Shown: in pieces, positions 44,840 through 57,099 of the stretch
How positions within the stretch are numbered: position 1 is the stretch's first letter
How the letters are laid out: each line of letters opens with the position of its first letter
Assembly (NCBI GenBank): GCA_047967505.1
Contig: CM106538.1
DNA length: 64,000 nucleotides
Source of the DNA: Dipteris shenzhenensis
Lineage: Eukaryota > Polypodiophyta > Polypodiopsida > Gleicheniales
Strand: one strand, 5' to 3'
Translations under genes and position numbers: made by a program
The notes under the pieces: generated by a model
Seen by the model: only the letters and a program-made list of their open reading frames with translations
Database searches by the model: none
What the model was told of the DNA's origin: nothing

Positions 44840-45413
44840 TAAATTATCATTTACAATCAAAACCTCTCAGAGCTCTATCATGGAGTTCTTTCAGCTAGAT
44901 CACATGGACCCCCACGAGACGAGGCCTCGACATGACCGTGACCCGGAGCCTGTGACCCGACAGCTCAGACAGCAGGGTCGACACACAGATCACACTCAAG
45001 GGCATCCCCTCCTTCTTTAGAGTTAGAGCCCGACCAACGGGGGTCACAGTAGCCTTGGTCAAATGCAGAGCTACGACCAAGAGACGTGCCAGGACCGCAC
45101 CTCTAAGTGGCCGACAACACTCTATTACTGACTTCATGCCTCCACTGCCCCATCCATCCTGATATCTTGCTGCTGCCAATGATGATGATGATATTGATGA
45201 CGATGCTGAGACTGATATATAGTCGACCATCAACATGACTATGTTGTACTTAGGACTGAGTACTGTTATTCTGCATTTTTGCATTTTGCATTGGTATGGA
45301 TGCTCGTTTAGTAGCTCCACTACCACAGCTTGTTGTATCAGGATTTTCACAGTCTCATAGACCCATCAGTCTTCCGAAGACTTTAATAAACTTTCTTTCT
45401 TTCTTTCTTTCTA
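44840..45413 (+). mobile_element. LINE-G: 5'-truncated 3' end of the simple-repeat-tailed LINE family
   Basis: The + strand frame 44835-45020 reads IMEFFQLDHMDPHETRPRHD then RDPEPVTRQLRQQGRHTDHT. This lines up with the end of LINE-F ORF2 (ITEFFPSSDIDRL; RDPDPATAARHTRHRGDTQI). After the 3' untranslated region come GTCTCATAGACC, the palindrome AGTCTTCCGAAGACT (about 45,368-45,382), TTAATAAA and (CTTT)5 ending at 45,413. Only about 570 bp remain. It is the cleanest view of the family's 3' terminus. Confidence 0.82.
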
Positions 45414-46060
45414 GACTATATCGCTAAGCTGTCTTTTTATAACTATTGCAATTTGCATGCTTGCATCCTCAGAGCTAATTTGTAATGCTTTCAAATATTA
45501 TTTTGCCAAGGGATGACGTAATTTTTAGTAGCAAGTTTGTGAGAGTGTGAGTATGTTGGCCTGCCTCATCATAACTTGCAAGGCAACCAAATCACTTGGC
45601 TATATTACGCAGATGGCATGACCATTTTGAGGAATCTCATGTCTAAAGTGGTAGGTTAGACCTTAGGGCATAGGCTAGACCACCCAAATGAAGTGTCATA
45701 CCTCACACACATCCACCATGGATGCAGCGGATGGGGTGCCACATCGCACAATTCTATTGTTCAGTCTCAGGTGGCTTTGCCACGTCACGTGGAGATGCAC
45801 TCACCACTCACACTCTCTAGGGCAGCATGAGAGTTCATGCATGCATGCGTGTTCGTACATTAGACTCCCTCTGTGTAGTTTCAGCTACCTCCTTTTTCCT
45901 TCAAGTGGAAGTGCAGTAATGTATGCAGCTAAGGCATCCTAACAGACCGAGAGATTTAATTGCACAACCTATGACAGGTTAAAGCCCTGGCTTTTACATG
46001 AAGCCAAGGTAGCTTCACCCTCACACTTCCTCACCCATTAGTTTAGGGTTTAGTTACATA
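45414..46060. other. No gene recognised
   Basis: Short random frames only. The right end may be the beginning of the copia LTR described next. Confidence 0.35.
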
Positions 46061-46225
46061 TTGTGGATTCATAGTGTGAGCAACTTGGTTGCTGCATTTT
46101 TCAGCTTGCATATTGTAGTAGTGATTGTCATTTCTATTGCAGATATTCATCATGTGAGCAGCTTAGTTGCTGCATTTTTTTAGCTCTTGAATTGTAGCTA
46201 GCTATTGGCATTTCTCTTGCAACAG
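46061..46225. repeat. 78-bp imperfect tandem repeat, possibly inside a copia LTR
   Basis: TTCATAGTGTGAGCAACTTG at 46,068 is repeated as TTCATCATGTGAGCAGCTTA at 46,146. Both copies contain TTGCTGCATTTTT and end near a TTGCAGA/TTGCAAC motif. Position before the primer site suggests LTR sequence. Confidence 0.7.
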
Positions 46226-46242
46226 TTCATTGTGTGTGTGTG

Positions 46243-46280
<38 letters not shown>

Positions 46281-46318
46281 CCTATGCATTTTATAGTGAG
46301 CTTCTCCTATTTTCTTTG

Positions 46319-46620
46319 TGGTATCAAAGCTAGGTGCCAATGTTGGGACCTTTGAAGGAAGCAATAAACTCGTGCAGGTATCAAAGTTAGCAGAAGCAAA
46401 ACCTGCAAGAGACATCTAATCTTAGGTGTATTACATAAATCAATTAATGAGTTTCTCTAGTTAAAGCACACACAACATGCATCTATGATGCATTTGGTAG
46501 TCACAATAAGTCGAACCAGTGAATATCCCCTACTGAAGAATGCCAAATTGGAAGGAGCCAATTATGTCATATGGAAATTCAAGCATGAGAATCTAGAAAC
46601 CTCTAAGACAGCCGAAGGAA
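46319..46620 (+). mobile_element. Ty1/copia stub: primer-binding site and gag start
   Basis: TGGTATCAAAGC at 46,319 is a one-mismatch initiator-Met primer site. About 220 bp later the + strand reads AKLEGANYVIWKFKHENLE, the conserved start of a copia gag. Coding is lost after about 46,620, so only the 5' edge of the element remains. A (GA)n run at 46,245-46,275 interrupts the presumed LTR. Confidence 0.65.
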
Positions 46621-46975
46621 AAGAGAAGAGATAAAAGGATAATGTTGGTTGGGAGTCATAGCCTTCCACCAGCTTGGCCCATCCTCTCCCACCAGGGCTG
46701 TTATGTCGATAACTGGACTAACTAGGGCCTAACCAAGACTGGCCTGACTTAAGGTCACGGCCAAGCTAACCTATGATCTTGGATTGGATTAGGGTTAGGG
46801 CATAGTCTAACCTGGATTTGGATTAACCTAGGGTTGAGACTAGAGCTAGCGTGGATGAGGTTTAGATGCCATGAAAGCATGACCATTCTAGGATTAGCAG
46901 AGCTAATTAGGTAAAAGCACCGCTTTAAGTAAGTGAAGCTCTTTGTGCATTAAACCTAATGTTAGGGCTGACTGC

Positions 46976-47105
46976 TAAAGGCTAGGCCTATAAGTATGAG
47001 CCAGGGGCTGAGTATTTGGGGTTCGAGGAGTTTGTGCCTCCTCTGGATGTAGACCTGTTGGCTTGGGAGTACCAGCTAGATGAAGGGGCACGTGTTATGG
47101 GCACA
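46976..47105 (+). repeat. Divergent repeat related to 44,205-44,340
   Basis: Both copies share the order GGGGCT(G/T)A(G/A)TATTTGGG, then a CCT-rich block, GACCTGTT, an AAGGGGCA(C/T)GTG block and a GGGCACATGC/GGGATGC end. Identity is moderate. They could be old LTR pieces of one family. Confidence 0.45.
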
Positions 47106-47299
47106 TGCATTGACCGTGAGGCTGGCTAGCTCTTGCAATGGTCTAGACCTTTAGGCTCGGGTTGGCTCGACGTACTAAGCCTACAGCTGGGAGGTGAGCT
47201 GCTAGCTTGAATCCCTATGGATTGTTATGCGGGATTGTCCCGCTGTTTTGAGGACTCCGGCTGGGAGTTGAACCCCACCATGGTCAGTTGGGGGTGCTA

Positions 47300-49400
47300 C
47301 AATGGCATATGTCACTCACCTCCCTCCCCTTGTCACCCTGTCTTGCACGCCCCCCAAAATGACCTTTAAAATATAGGAATAACTGTAGTTGATTTCTGCA
47401 AGCACCATATTGGAGAGGGACTACCATGTGAAATTTAAAAAGAAGGCAGCTACCTAGAAGAGGATTGATCATTGAACAAAGATGTAGAAAAGGGACTTAC
47501 AAGTTGCAACTCCTAGAAGAGAGTGTATTTTTCATCTCACAGTGAGGCAATGGGAAACAAATAAAGCCATGTTTAAGAAACGGTAATAAGTTTCATATAG
47601 TTAATATTCATTTACTACTAGATAAGCAGTGTCGCAATATGTAATCCACTTAGTTTATTCTATCACATATTGGAGCAACGAAGATTACCTCAGTTGACGC
47701 GGTAGACTGCAGAAAAAGGCGTGTGTGAAGCTTCCTAGAAAAAGATTGAACAAGTGCAAAATGGAAATGTTGATTAGTGAAGAACCTCTTCAGTTTAGCT
47801 GTGAATTTTAGAAAAGGGTTTGAACTATTAGAAGACAGTGCAGTCGGCACCTCCCAGTGAGCCAATGTCAAACCAGGAAATACAAAATTTGAAACTAAGA
47901 TACATAAAAAACAGCTTTTTCCCTAGAGGCTACTACTAATTTGTCAATGTTCCAGTAGATAGCTGACTTCATTTCTTTCTACAATGACCTTTTACTATGA
48001 ATGACAGAAGGTTCTATTTTCAGTTTGAACATTATATTTTGCCATACGGTCCACTATTGTGTTTCATGATCATTATCTCAAGGTTGCTATAAACCAGTCA
48101 TGAAGATACTACCTTACTCTGTCTGCTTTGTTCTATCGGTGGACTATGTTATGTGGAGGCATCAAATGGATGTGTATTTGATAACATCATTTCTTCAATG
48201 CCGTCTGTTTTTAGCGATCTCTTAATGTTGCAGTAAATTATTGAAAAACCCCAAACTCCAGTTTGCAACATTGACATGTTTCAAAATATCTATCTTTGCA
48301 ACTCTATTAATGTCTGTAAGAGATTTTTAAGATTTATGATACCAACTGGGTCTGAACACAAATTGGAACAACTTGAATCTGAAAAATGGAAAGTTCCCAC
48401 GAGAGAGAGAGAGAGACACTTAAGTGCACTGACCACACTTGTGTATATATCTATAAACCAGAAATTGAAGGCAGAGGAGGTGCCCATTCAGTCCTAAAAG
48501 GACATACACTGTATTCGGGACAGAGATTGCTTTACAGTGGGCAGGTCCACTTCTTGGATTGATTGGGATTTTGTACATTCTTATTCTCCAAAACTTTTTT
48601 TCCTATTTATCTTCATAGGAAAGTAGGTTTGTTGCTTGTGCAAATGTTAAAAATATCTCTGTCGTCTTTTTTGGGCAGGGTTTTACTGGATCAGAAAGAA
48701 GATGCAAGCACCTATGTAGAGGGATTTAGGGTCGTTTGCCAATAAACTTCACTTTTTGTGGCTTTATGTTGTAGAATAGTATTAGATCCCTTCTTCAGTC
48801 ATCTTATTTTGGAGACTCAGATCATATGAAGAGCAGCATTCCTATGAATTTCAATTTTGTTAGAGTCTAACTCCATGTTCAACCCAAGCACTCTTCAAAG
48901 CTTGGCACTACTTATTCAAGGGAACCCCATATGTGCAAGTTGATAAGAAACAGCTGTGGAATGGTGGGTTCTTATATGTATTTAAACCCTTTTCCATATC
49001 TATGGCAATCAGACAAGAGACACTTATAGGTGGAGAAAATTTTCACATTTATAGGTTGATTGTAAGGTGTCCACTTCTTAGTCAGGGCACACTAACTCAG
49101 TCTGCATTTTTTTAATGGAGATCACAATGATTCAAAAATTTGTACTTCTGAAAATGAGATATGTCTGGTCAAAGGAGCTTGGGAAATGAGATATGTCTGG
49201 TTAAAGGAGCTTGATAGATTTTTAGAGACCTTTGATATGGGGCCCACCTCTTTGTCAAGCAACGATGGATTGTGAGATTTATTAACTTCACCTTGTCATG
49301 AATAGAAGAACACACGGATTTTAGAGTGTTGTTTAGTTTCTTGAAGGCTCAGTAGTCTATCCTTCTGAAAGCAAACTAATAGGAGGCTAAAGGAGGAAAG
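47300..49400. other. No gene recognised
   Basis: AT-rich, with short frames and no recognised domains. A small 34-bp tandem repeat (AAATGAGATATGTCTGG) occurs near 49,150-49,220. Confidence 0.4.
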
Positions 49401-49639
49401 TAGCGCAAGGTCATCTTCTTTTAGTTCCTTATCCCGAAGGTTGCGGTCAAACCACTTTTGTGGCATAGTTTTTTTACCTTTACGTCATCTGCCACTCTCA
49501 ACCTCATCTCATCAAGCTTTTCAAGCTTGATTAGCTTTTTTGGAATCGCCTCTTTGGATAATCTATCCCTAATTGCAACTGTGAGGCTTGGGACTATAGG
49601 CATGACTGCTTCAACCCCAAACGCCAGGCATAAAGAGCG

Positions 49640-52600
49640 TGGAGTTGGTGGCGATCTTATACGCCGTTCGGTAGCCCAAGGTGTTGCGGTGAGTTTACGT
49701 TCCTAGTCATTACAACTGGCCTCTATTATGCATGTCATTGTGCAGCACAAGGCCTTATTCAATCTCTTGGCTTGGCCATTTGCTCTAGGGTAATAGGGTG
49801 TGGATGTCCTATGAATGATGAGGAATTCTCTAGGATGCAAATTATATCATTAATAAAATGGGTTCCTCGCTCACTCGCAATTTTTAGTGGGAGGCCAAAG
49901 CGTGATATTACGTTCTTATACAAGAACTTAGTGGTTGTCCTCGCATCCTCCTTCTTGGTGGCGTTGGCTTGTGTCCACTTGGTAAAATAATGTGTGGCCA
50001 CGATAATGTATCAAGCTTGAATCACTTTAGTTGTCGAGTTAATGGGTCCTACAAAATCAATACCCCACTTTTCAAAGCATTGATTTGTAAGGACTCTTGT
50101 TGGGGGCATATTGTCTTGGTTGTCGGGGATGAAGGCTCATTGGAAGGGGTCACAGTGCTTAATGAATTTGGTCACATCGGGAAAGAGAGGTGGACACCAT
50201 AATCCTTTACGAGTCAGAAGCTCTCTAGCGAAGTGACCAGTTATGATGCGCAAATTGGCTTCATCCAAGAACTCCAAAAATTCATTCTCACGGACATAGC
50301 AGTGCATTATACCATGCTTGCTCATGCGATAAAGTTGGCTGATTATCAATTGATATGGTACTGCGTCTTGAATAAGTTTCGTGGCCCGGTCTTTATTAAG
50401 GGCCTTGTCCTAAGGAAATCCATTGGCTAAGAAGTATTCGATCTCCGGAGCCCAATCCAAGATTAGATCCACAAGGAATAGCACAGCATCTGGAAGATCA
50501 TCTTCCACTCCTACTGCACGCCAGGTCTCCGTTGGGAATGCAAGACAATGATCAGCCATAAAGTGCGTACATCCCTTCCTTACAACAAGGTGGTGAAATC
50601 AAACTCTAAAAGGATGAGCATCCATCGTGTGATGTGTCCCATCATACATGGTTTATTGACTAAATAGAGGAGGGTCTATTGATCAACAAAGAAGGCAATT
50701 CTGTTTGCTAGCAAGTAATGTCTTTTTATGGCATATACCATGGCAGGTCCGTCTCACGTAGTCGTGGTATAGTTCATTTTTGCATCATTTGGTTGGCGGC
50801 GTGGAAAATATATCGGGTAATCTACGTTATACTCACCTGATTGTGCCAATACGCACCCTATTGCAAACTTAGAGGCATCAATGTGGACATGAAATATTGT
50901 CCCAATTAGGTGCTCACAAAATTGTGGCTGAAGCATGGATGAGTTTGAGGGTCTCATAGGAGGTTTAGCACTCCTTTGTCCAATAGAAAATGATCAATAA
51001 TTTGTACAATCAGTGGGCAATCTCAACATAGTTGTAGATGATCTATGATAGATGCCATGTGTCCAATGAACCTTTGTATGCCCTTTGTATTGGTAGGTGG
51101 GGGTAATTCCTAAATAAGTTGATTTTATTATAATCCATGGAGATCCCATTTTTGGACACCACATGTCTAAGGATAACTCGGTGTTTAACTTAGAATTGGC
51201 ATTTCAAAGGATTGAGGGAGATCCGGTAGAGACTACATCTTTCAAACACAAGTCTCAAGTACTTAAGGTGATCATCCCATTTGTAATGAACACATAGGTC
51301 ATCTAGGAAACCTCTAGAAAATCCCTAAGATATTCCTTGAAAGCCATGATCACCATCCTTTGGAATATTGTGAGAGCATTAGCAAATCCAAAGAGCATCA
51401 CCTTGGCCTAAAATCCCCATCTTGTGGCAAACACAATCTTGTGCTAATCCTCTGACGCTAAAGACACTTGATTATATCCTCCGGTGCTATTTTGGAGGCG
51501 TAAAATCCCCATCCTATGGCAAAACAATTGTGTTGAGCCTCTGGTGCTATAGACACTTGATTATATTGAGAGAACCCATCTTGGAAGCTATAAGCTTCCT
51601 TGCTAGCAACTCTAGAACATGTTCCATAAAGGGCAGCAGATAATGGTGTTTATGAGTCGCAGCGTCTACCTTTTTGAGATCTATGCATACTCTGATCTTG
51701 CCATTCTTTTTTAACACTATGACAATGGGGGATACCCAATCCGTATGCTAATCTCATTGATGAACCTTGCATCGATTAATTTCTATATGCCTTCCCATAC
51801 AAGCCTCGCATACTTTGGATTCATCAGGTAGGGTCTTAGCCACACCGGTCTAATGTCATCCATCATGTGGATGGTGTGTTGTATGACCTCTGGTGGCACG
51901 CCCTTCATATTAGTATGCTTCCAAGTGAAGCAATGTAGTAAGAGCCTTTTCTTGCTCGAGGGTGAGATCATCGACTATATAGACCGCTTTAGGGTCTTCG
52001 CCATCTGAGGCAAGGTCCACTTCCTTGACGTTAGTTGGACCATCATGCTTTAGGTTTTGGAGCCTTGCTCTTCTGTGATGAATTAGCTATCGGGGGGCCG
52101 TAGTCGTAGCTAGAGGGGGCTCCTCTACCCTGAGAGATCCTATCCAACCTAGTTCCCCAATTTGTCGAGAACTCATGGTGTACGGAAACAGCACACACAT
52201 ATCTCAACCAGTGAAGATTCGACTTTACCTTTCATACCCCTGGCCATCTTCTAGTGCCCTTGAGATATTAATCATGTTTAAGGGAACTATGTTCTTAAGC
52301 ACCTTGGTGTTGTAGGCCGTCATCTTCATCTCTATCCTCTTGACCCCATTTATGGTCGCAAGAACATGCATTCAGTTTTGGGAGAATCGGGTTCTCGCAA
52401 CGAAGCATACTAGTGTTCATCTCGGTACTCTCCCATGTCCTCATTGCATGCTTGGAATACATTTAGAGAAGTGGTCCTTTGTGTAGTATTTGAGTCGGCA
52501 ACAACAAAAAATAAGTTGCAGGTCATTGGGTGGGCTTTTCACTTCTAGAGGTCAACCCTCACAATTTGTTCATTCTTGCGCAAATAAATCCTATTTGAGG

Positions 52601-53640
52601 AGCAGTCATCTATGGCAGACATGAAGGGTCTTCCCAAAATAACATCGTGCCCATCTGGCTACCAATGGAAATCCATTATAGCAAACCAGACATGGTAGGT
52701 GAGCTCAAAGGTTTTAATCTTAATGCCCCTTAAAACCCCTACCATTTGGGCCATTGCTCCATCAGCTAGTTTGACAACCAGGTTGGGGCCTTCAATCTCA
52801 GGCCTTCCCTAATTAGTCCAACATTGTAAGTGATAATGCTAACACCTGTTTCTCCATCCAAGATTGCCATCGCATTCTTGCTTTGGTAGGTAATTGGAAG
52901 CATAGCATTTATATCATCGCTCTCAAAGTATTGACCTAGTTTGTTGATCAAAAGCTTTAAAAGATTCTCTCGATTACTTGGATGGCCACTTCCTCAGGAG
53001 TGACAATTTGTCCATTCATCTAGTGAGAGAGGTCTCTTCATAGGATGCAGTTCCCTCTTAACAGGGCTACTATAGGCATGTTTACCTTTGTGGATAGGAA
53101 TGCGGCGAGCCCTATCACATCTCGAGGTTGGGTGATGGGTTCTCGGCCTTATGACTATGGTTCTTCAAAACCATAAAAGGACATAGGGTCCTCTTCTGTA
53201 GCCTGGTGCCATTTGGGGACCTCCTCGAACATCTTGTGTCTTAGGAGTGTCTTGGGAGCGACCGTTCTACCAAAGTTCCTTCTGAGCCTTCCCCAACAAC
53301 CTTTTCGAAGGAAGGGGCAGCCTTAGGGGCTGTGTTTTGGGCCTGGTAGCTTGGGTGTGTGGTATCCATGACCTTGCTACTCCTGATTCTTTCCTCAAAT
53401 TTTTCTTGGCAATCACGGACCAATTGTTGTTCCTCTACTAGGTGTTGCTTCTCGATTGCTGAGTCGGGGTATTCACTATGCCCACTTGAGTTTAAGTTTT
53501 GCCTATGTGACTGTGCCCCTCTTACATCACCCTTTTATGCAAACCAAGGGTGGGCATGGTCCAGCACCAATTAGGTGCCTTCCAATGAGATGGAAGTGGA
53601 TATGGTGGTGATGTCCTCATCGGACCCGCTCTGTGGATGA
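49640..53640 (-). mobile_element. Degenerate Ty3/gypsy element, Tat/Athila-like (Gypsy-D)
   Basis: Minus-strand order. A gag-end-like frame lies at 53241-53423. Protease: MAILDGETGVSIITYNV, in which the usual Asp-x-Gly of the active site is DGETG (about 52,830-52,880). RT starts with MKGVPPEVIQHTI and DDIRPVWLRPYLMNPKYARL (about 51,790-51,910), and later has HLKYLRLVFERCSLYRISLN. RNase H has HVHIDASKFAIGCVLAQSGE (50,850-50,910) and LLYLVNKPCMMGHITRWMLI. The integrase zinc region has GHFARELLTRKGLWCPPLFP and DVTKFIKHCD; its core has YFTKWTQANATKKED and RFGLPLKIASERGTHFINDI. Many stops and frameshifts; LTRs were not found. The lineage is inferred from the integrase and RNase H wording. Confidence 0.8.
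51411..51594. repeat. ~92-bp tandem duplication in Gypsy-D RT
   Basis: AAATCCCCATCYTRTGGCAA starts at 51,411 and again at 51,503. Both copies end near AGACACTTGATTATAT. It falls in the RT catalytic region and helps explain why motif B/C could not be read. Confidence 0.75.
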
Positions 53641-53649
53641 TAACCTTAT

Positions 53650-55500
53650 CTGATCCCTTCCCTATTTTGATTGCACCTAACTAGGTCGAAGCCTCTTTAT
53701 CTCATTGAGCTTGTTTCTAAGTTCCTTGCTCATGGCTCTAGCGTGTGCCCTAGTGATCACATTCAACGATACCGAAGAAACTTTACCCCTCTCGATGCTT
53801 AGTAGGTTAATGCTGGTCTTAAGATCTGAGGTCGTTTTTGGGGCTCACCTATTGGATAGTCCTTGAAGAGGTGATCACCCCACAACCCGAACACAACGCG
53901 GCATTTAGATTGGAAGTGGTGGCTAGGGGTAAGGGTTGGCCTCCTCTTGAGAAAATGCTTCAAGAAATATTAAGTCATGGTTGTTTAAGGTGCTTGATGG
54001 TGTGTCTCCATATATTTTGTGTGTTGTGGGTATTCCTCTACCTCTTGTATTAAAAAAAATCTATCTTGCGTGTGTTGAATAAAAATGCTCTCACATTTTT
54101 TCATGTTGAATGACTAGATCTTGGAGTGTATCTTGTATTTTTGAAAGCTCATTCATTGTTGCTTTTTTGTCTTTTTGATTTAGGTGCAATAACTTGTACC
54201 AATCTTCTATTATTATGTTAATAGCAGTAGAGGAGGCTCGTAATGATTCCTAATTGAGTCTAAGTTTAGCTCTTAAACTTTCTTGTAAGTTAGAATTTCT
54301 TGAGAGTTTATATATAGCTAATGATGACCATGAAGGACTTGATGGTAGTGGAAGGGGCTGGTAGAGGTATCCCAAGCACACTAGCTCTCCATGCCATCTA
54401 TAGCATTGTGTATGTGACATTTCATATTAGTGTGTGAGGGATTTTATGACTTTTTCAAAAGCATGATTTGTCTTAAGACCATTTGAGGATAGCTCTATGA
54501 AGTCTAAAAGCTTAAAGTATGTGTCAAAATGAAAGACTTTGTAAAATTTTGCTTAATAATATAAGATATTGCTTGATAAAGTAATGTAATACAATGCTTA
54601 CTTTCTCGCTAAACAAATTTAGTTGTGAATAAAAACTTGATGTATTCTAAGTTTTACAAAAAATGTAGGCCTACACTCAGAAATACCATTAGTCCAAGAG
54701 TATCTATGAATCGCATAAGTTGAAAGGGAAGTGATAACCGAATACCATTGACATAACAGTTTGTTTAGCAATAGGGTAGGAAGGTTTAAAGCACACTTCC
54801 CCACTTGTTACCCTTGTCACAACTTGCTAAACAATTTTTACAAATTTATATGTCACGTATTATGGTCATCTTTTTTATTAACCTTTATGAGTCATCAATT
54901 GCACATTATCCAAAGTCATTCTCTCCACTATAAATTTGATACTATTAATCTCATCACTATGGGAGATCAGAGTTGTATACTCTGGACATGTTTTTGCTTA
55001 GTTATGCAATTTAATGGTGTGGGTTTTTAATAATTCAAAGCTTGAATTAAGCTAAAAAGAAAGGACAAGGAAAGAAGGTTGAAATTGAAAATAGTAACCA
55101 CTTTGAGACATAACAGAGACATAAAAAAGGAAAAATTCCTAGAAACAATAATAAAACTTAAAACAAAACTAAAAAATGAGTGGACAAATTACAAAAAGAC
55201 AATGAAAAATGAATTAATCAAAAGAAACAAAACAAGTTAAAACTAACCTCCGAAGGCCTAAAGAAAAACCACAATAGCAGCATTGCAATGAAAAAACACA
55301 AATATATAATAATAGTAATAATATAAAAAGTGAACATTAAAAACTAAAATGAATAACACACTTGGAAGCTAAAGAGCTAAAAAAGAATTCCAAATAAAAG
55401 GGAAAACCCAAACAAGAAACTAGCAAACTATGGAACAAGACACCACGAAGAAAATCTACTCTCTCCAAATGAAAGGCTCTCTCTGTCTCTCTCTCCCTGC
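53650..55500. other. No gene recognised
   Basis: AT-rich; short frames only. It may contain the 5' flank or LTR of Gypsy-D, but no paired LTR was seen. Confidence 0.4.
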
Positions 55501-55503
55501 CTC

Positions 55504-55552
<49 letters not shown>
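55501..55552. repeat. C run and (CT)n microsatellite
   Basis: A run of about 12 C is followed by roughly 19 CT units, ending TCTCTCGCTC. Simple sequence; arginine/glutamate frames across it are artefacts. Confidence 0.95.
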
Positions 55553-55555
<3 letters not shown>

Positions 55556-55621
55556 CAATCACTCTGTGACCCTAGTTCGTGCATGCTTGGACCTTAGAGA
55601 AAAGCAACCTATATATGGGAT

Positions 55622-55745
55622 GTCCCTTTCAAATATAAAGGTATTGCTTGAAAATCAAGCATATTCCCCTTGGATTTGAAAATCCAACATATTCCCCTTG
55701 GATATAGGTATTGCTTGAAAAGTAAGCATATTCCCCTTGGATATG
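55622..55745. repeat. Short interspersed direct repeats (ATTCCCCTTGGAT)
   Basis: ATATTCCCCTTGGAT occurs about three times within 80 bp (near 55,664, 55,690 and 55,728). GTATTGCTTGAAAA(T/G) occurs twice (55,641 and 55,707). Confidence 0.8.
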
Positions 55746-56588
55746 AAACAAACACCCCCTCCCTTTCTTGACACAAGCTACATGACTCATCTACGACAAG
55801 ATTGAAGCTTGCCTCCATTAGGTTTGAAAATGGGGATCTAAGGTTACCTTGAAATCAGTCTTAAGGTTGGGATCCAAGGTTATGTTTAATTTTAAGGAAC
55901 AAAATGAGCTGCTCCACAGTCTACCTATATAGGATCACCAAATGGGTAGATCTTATATTTCTCACCTAGCGTCCAAGCTTTAGAATGAACGTCCACAAGC
56001 TTTGGCTTGTTTAATAGATCTCTCACATCATATCTCCTCTTGCACATAGACATTGGATCTTGCAAACTTAACTCGAAGAGCCTTGGTTAGAAAAAGAATC
56101 AACTTATAGTTGCATTGAAACTTTAGAGATCATCTAATATATGCACATAATTTTAAGGGCAAATAATGGCAAATTAAAGTCAATTAAACTATAAGCTTGA
56201 ATGGGGTTGCCTCTCATCCTCTCTTGCATGGACTCTTCCCTAATTGTTGCATATACTTCCCCCTCACTTTTTGTGACTTGCCTGTCTGCCTCCTATCTTC
56301 TTGTTCACTAATAATTTCTAAGTCATTATTGGGATCTGCTAAGGTCCAAACTTTCTTTTGATGTGCCCATCGCCTTTGTAGGATCTCCTTCCTTCTTTCT
56401 TTTGGTCTTTGTCAGTGGTAATCATCCCCTTCACCTGCACAATTCCTTCAATCCATGAAAGATCAAGCCCAAGGCTCGGGCATCATTTGAGCAATTAGTA
56501 ATCATTTATCATTGGAGATCCTTTTTGGGTAGTTTTGTGAATCTCTCTCTCTCTCTATGTATATATGTATATCTTCCCTTTGTTGTTC

Positions 56589-56759
<171 letters not shown>

Positions 56760-57099
56760 AAGACTTGACAACACCCCTTTGCATAGTGAAAAGCCAAAAG
56801 AGCGAAGCTAGACAATGGAATAGAACTAACTGTATTAACAGAAAGTTTGTACAAGTCGGTGAATCCGTGTTTATGAAGGAAACCAGCAGTGGGCCATTTT
56901 GTAGAAATGACTTTCTGGAAACTATATAGAAGTTGAGCTTGGATAAGTCCTGGGGGCAAGCAACTTTTATTGAAGAGGGGAGTCTGCTTACCTACCACCA
57001 TCCAACAAGAAAAACGTGGTGAGAACCCGCTTCAACCTTGGTTGGGAAGACAGGTGTCATAAACACCCCTCCCTTGTTATCGGGGTCACAAACTTAAAT

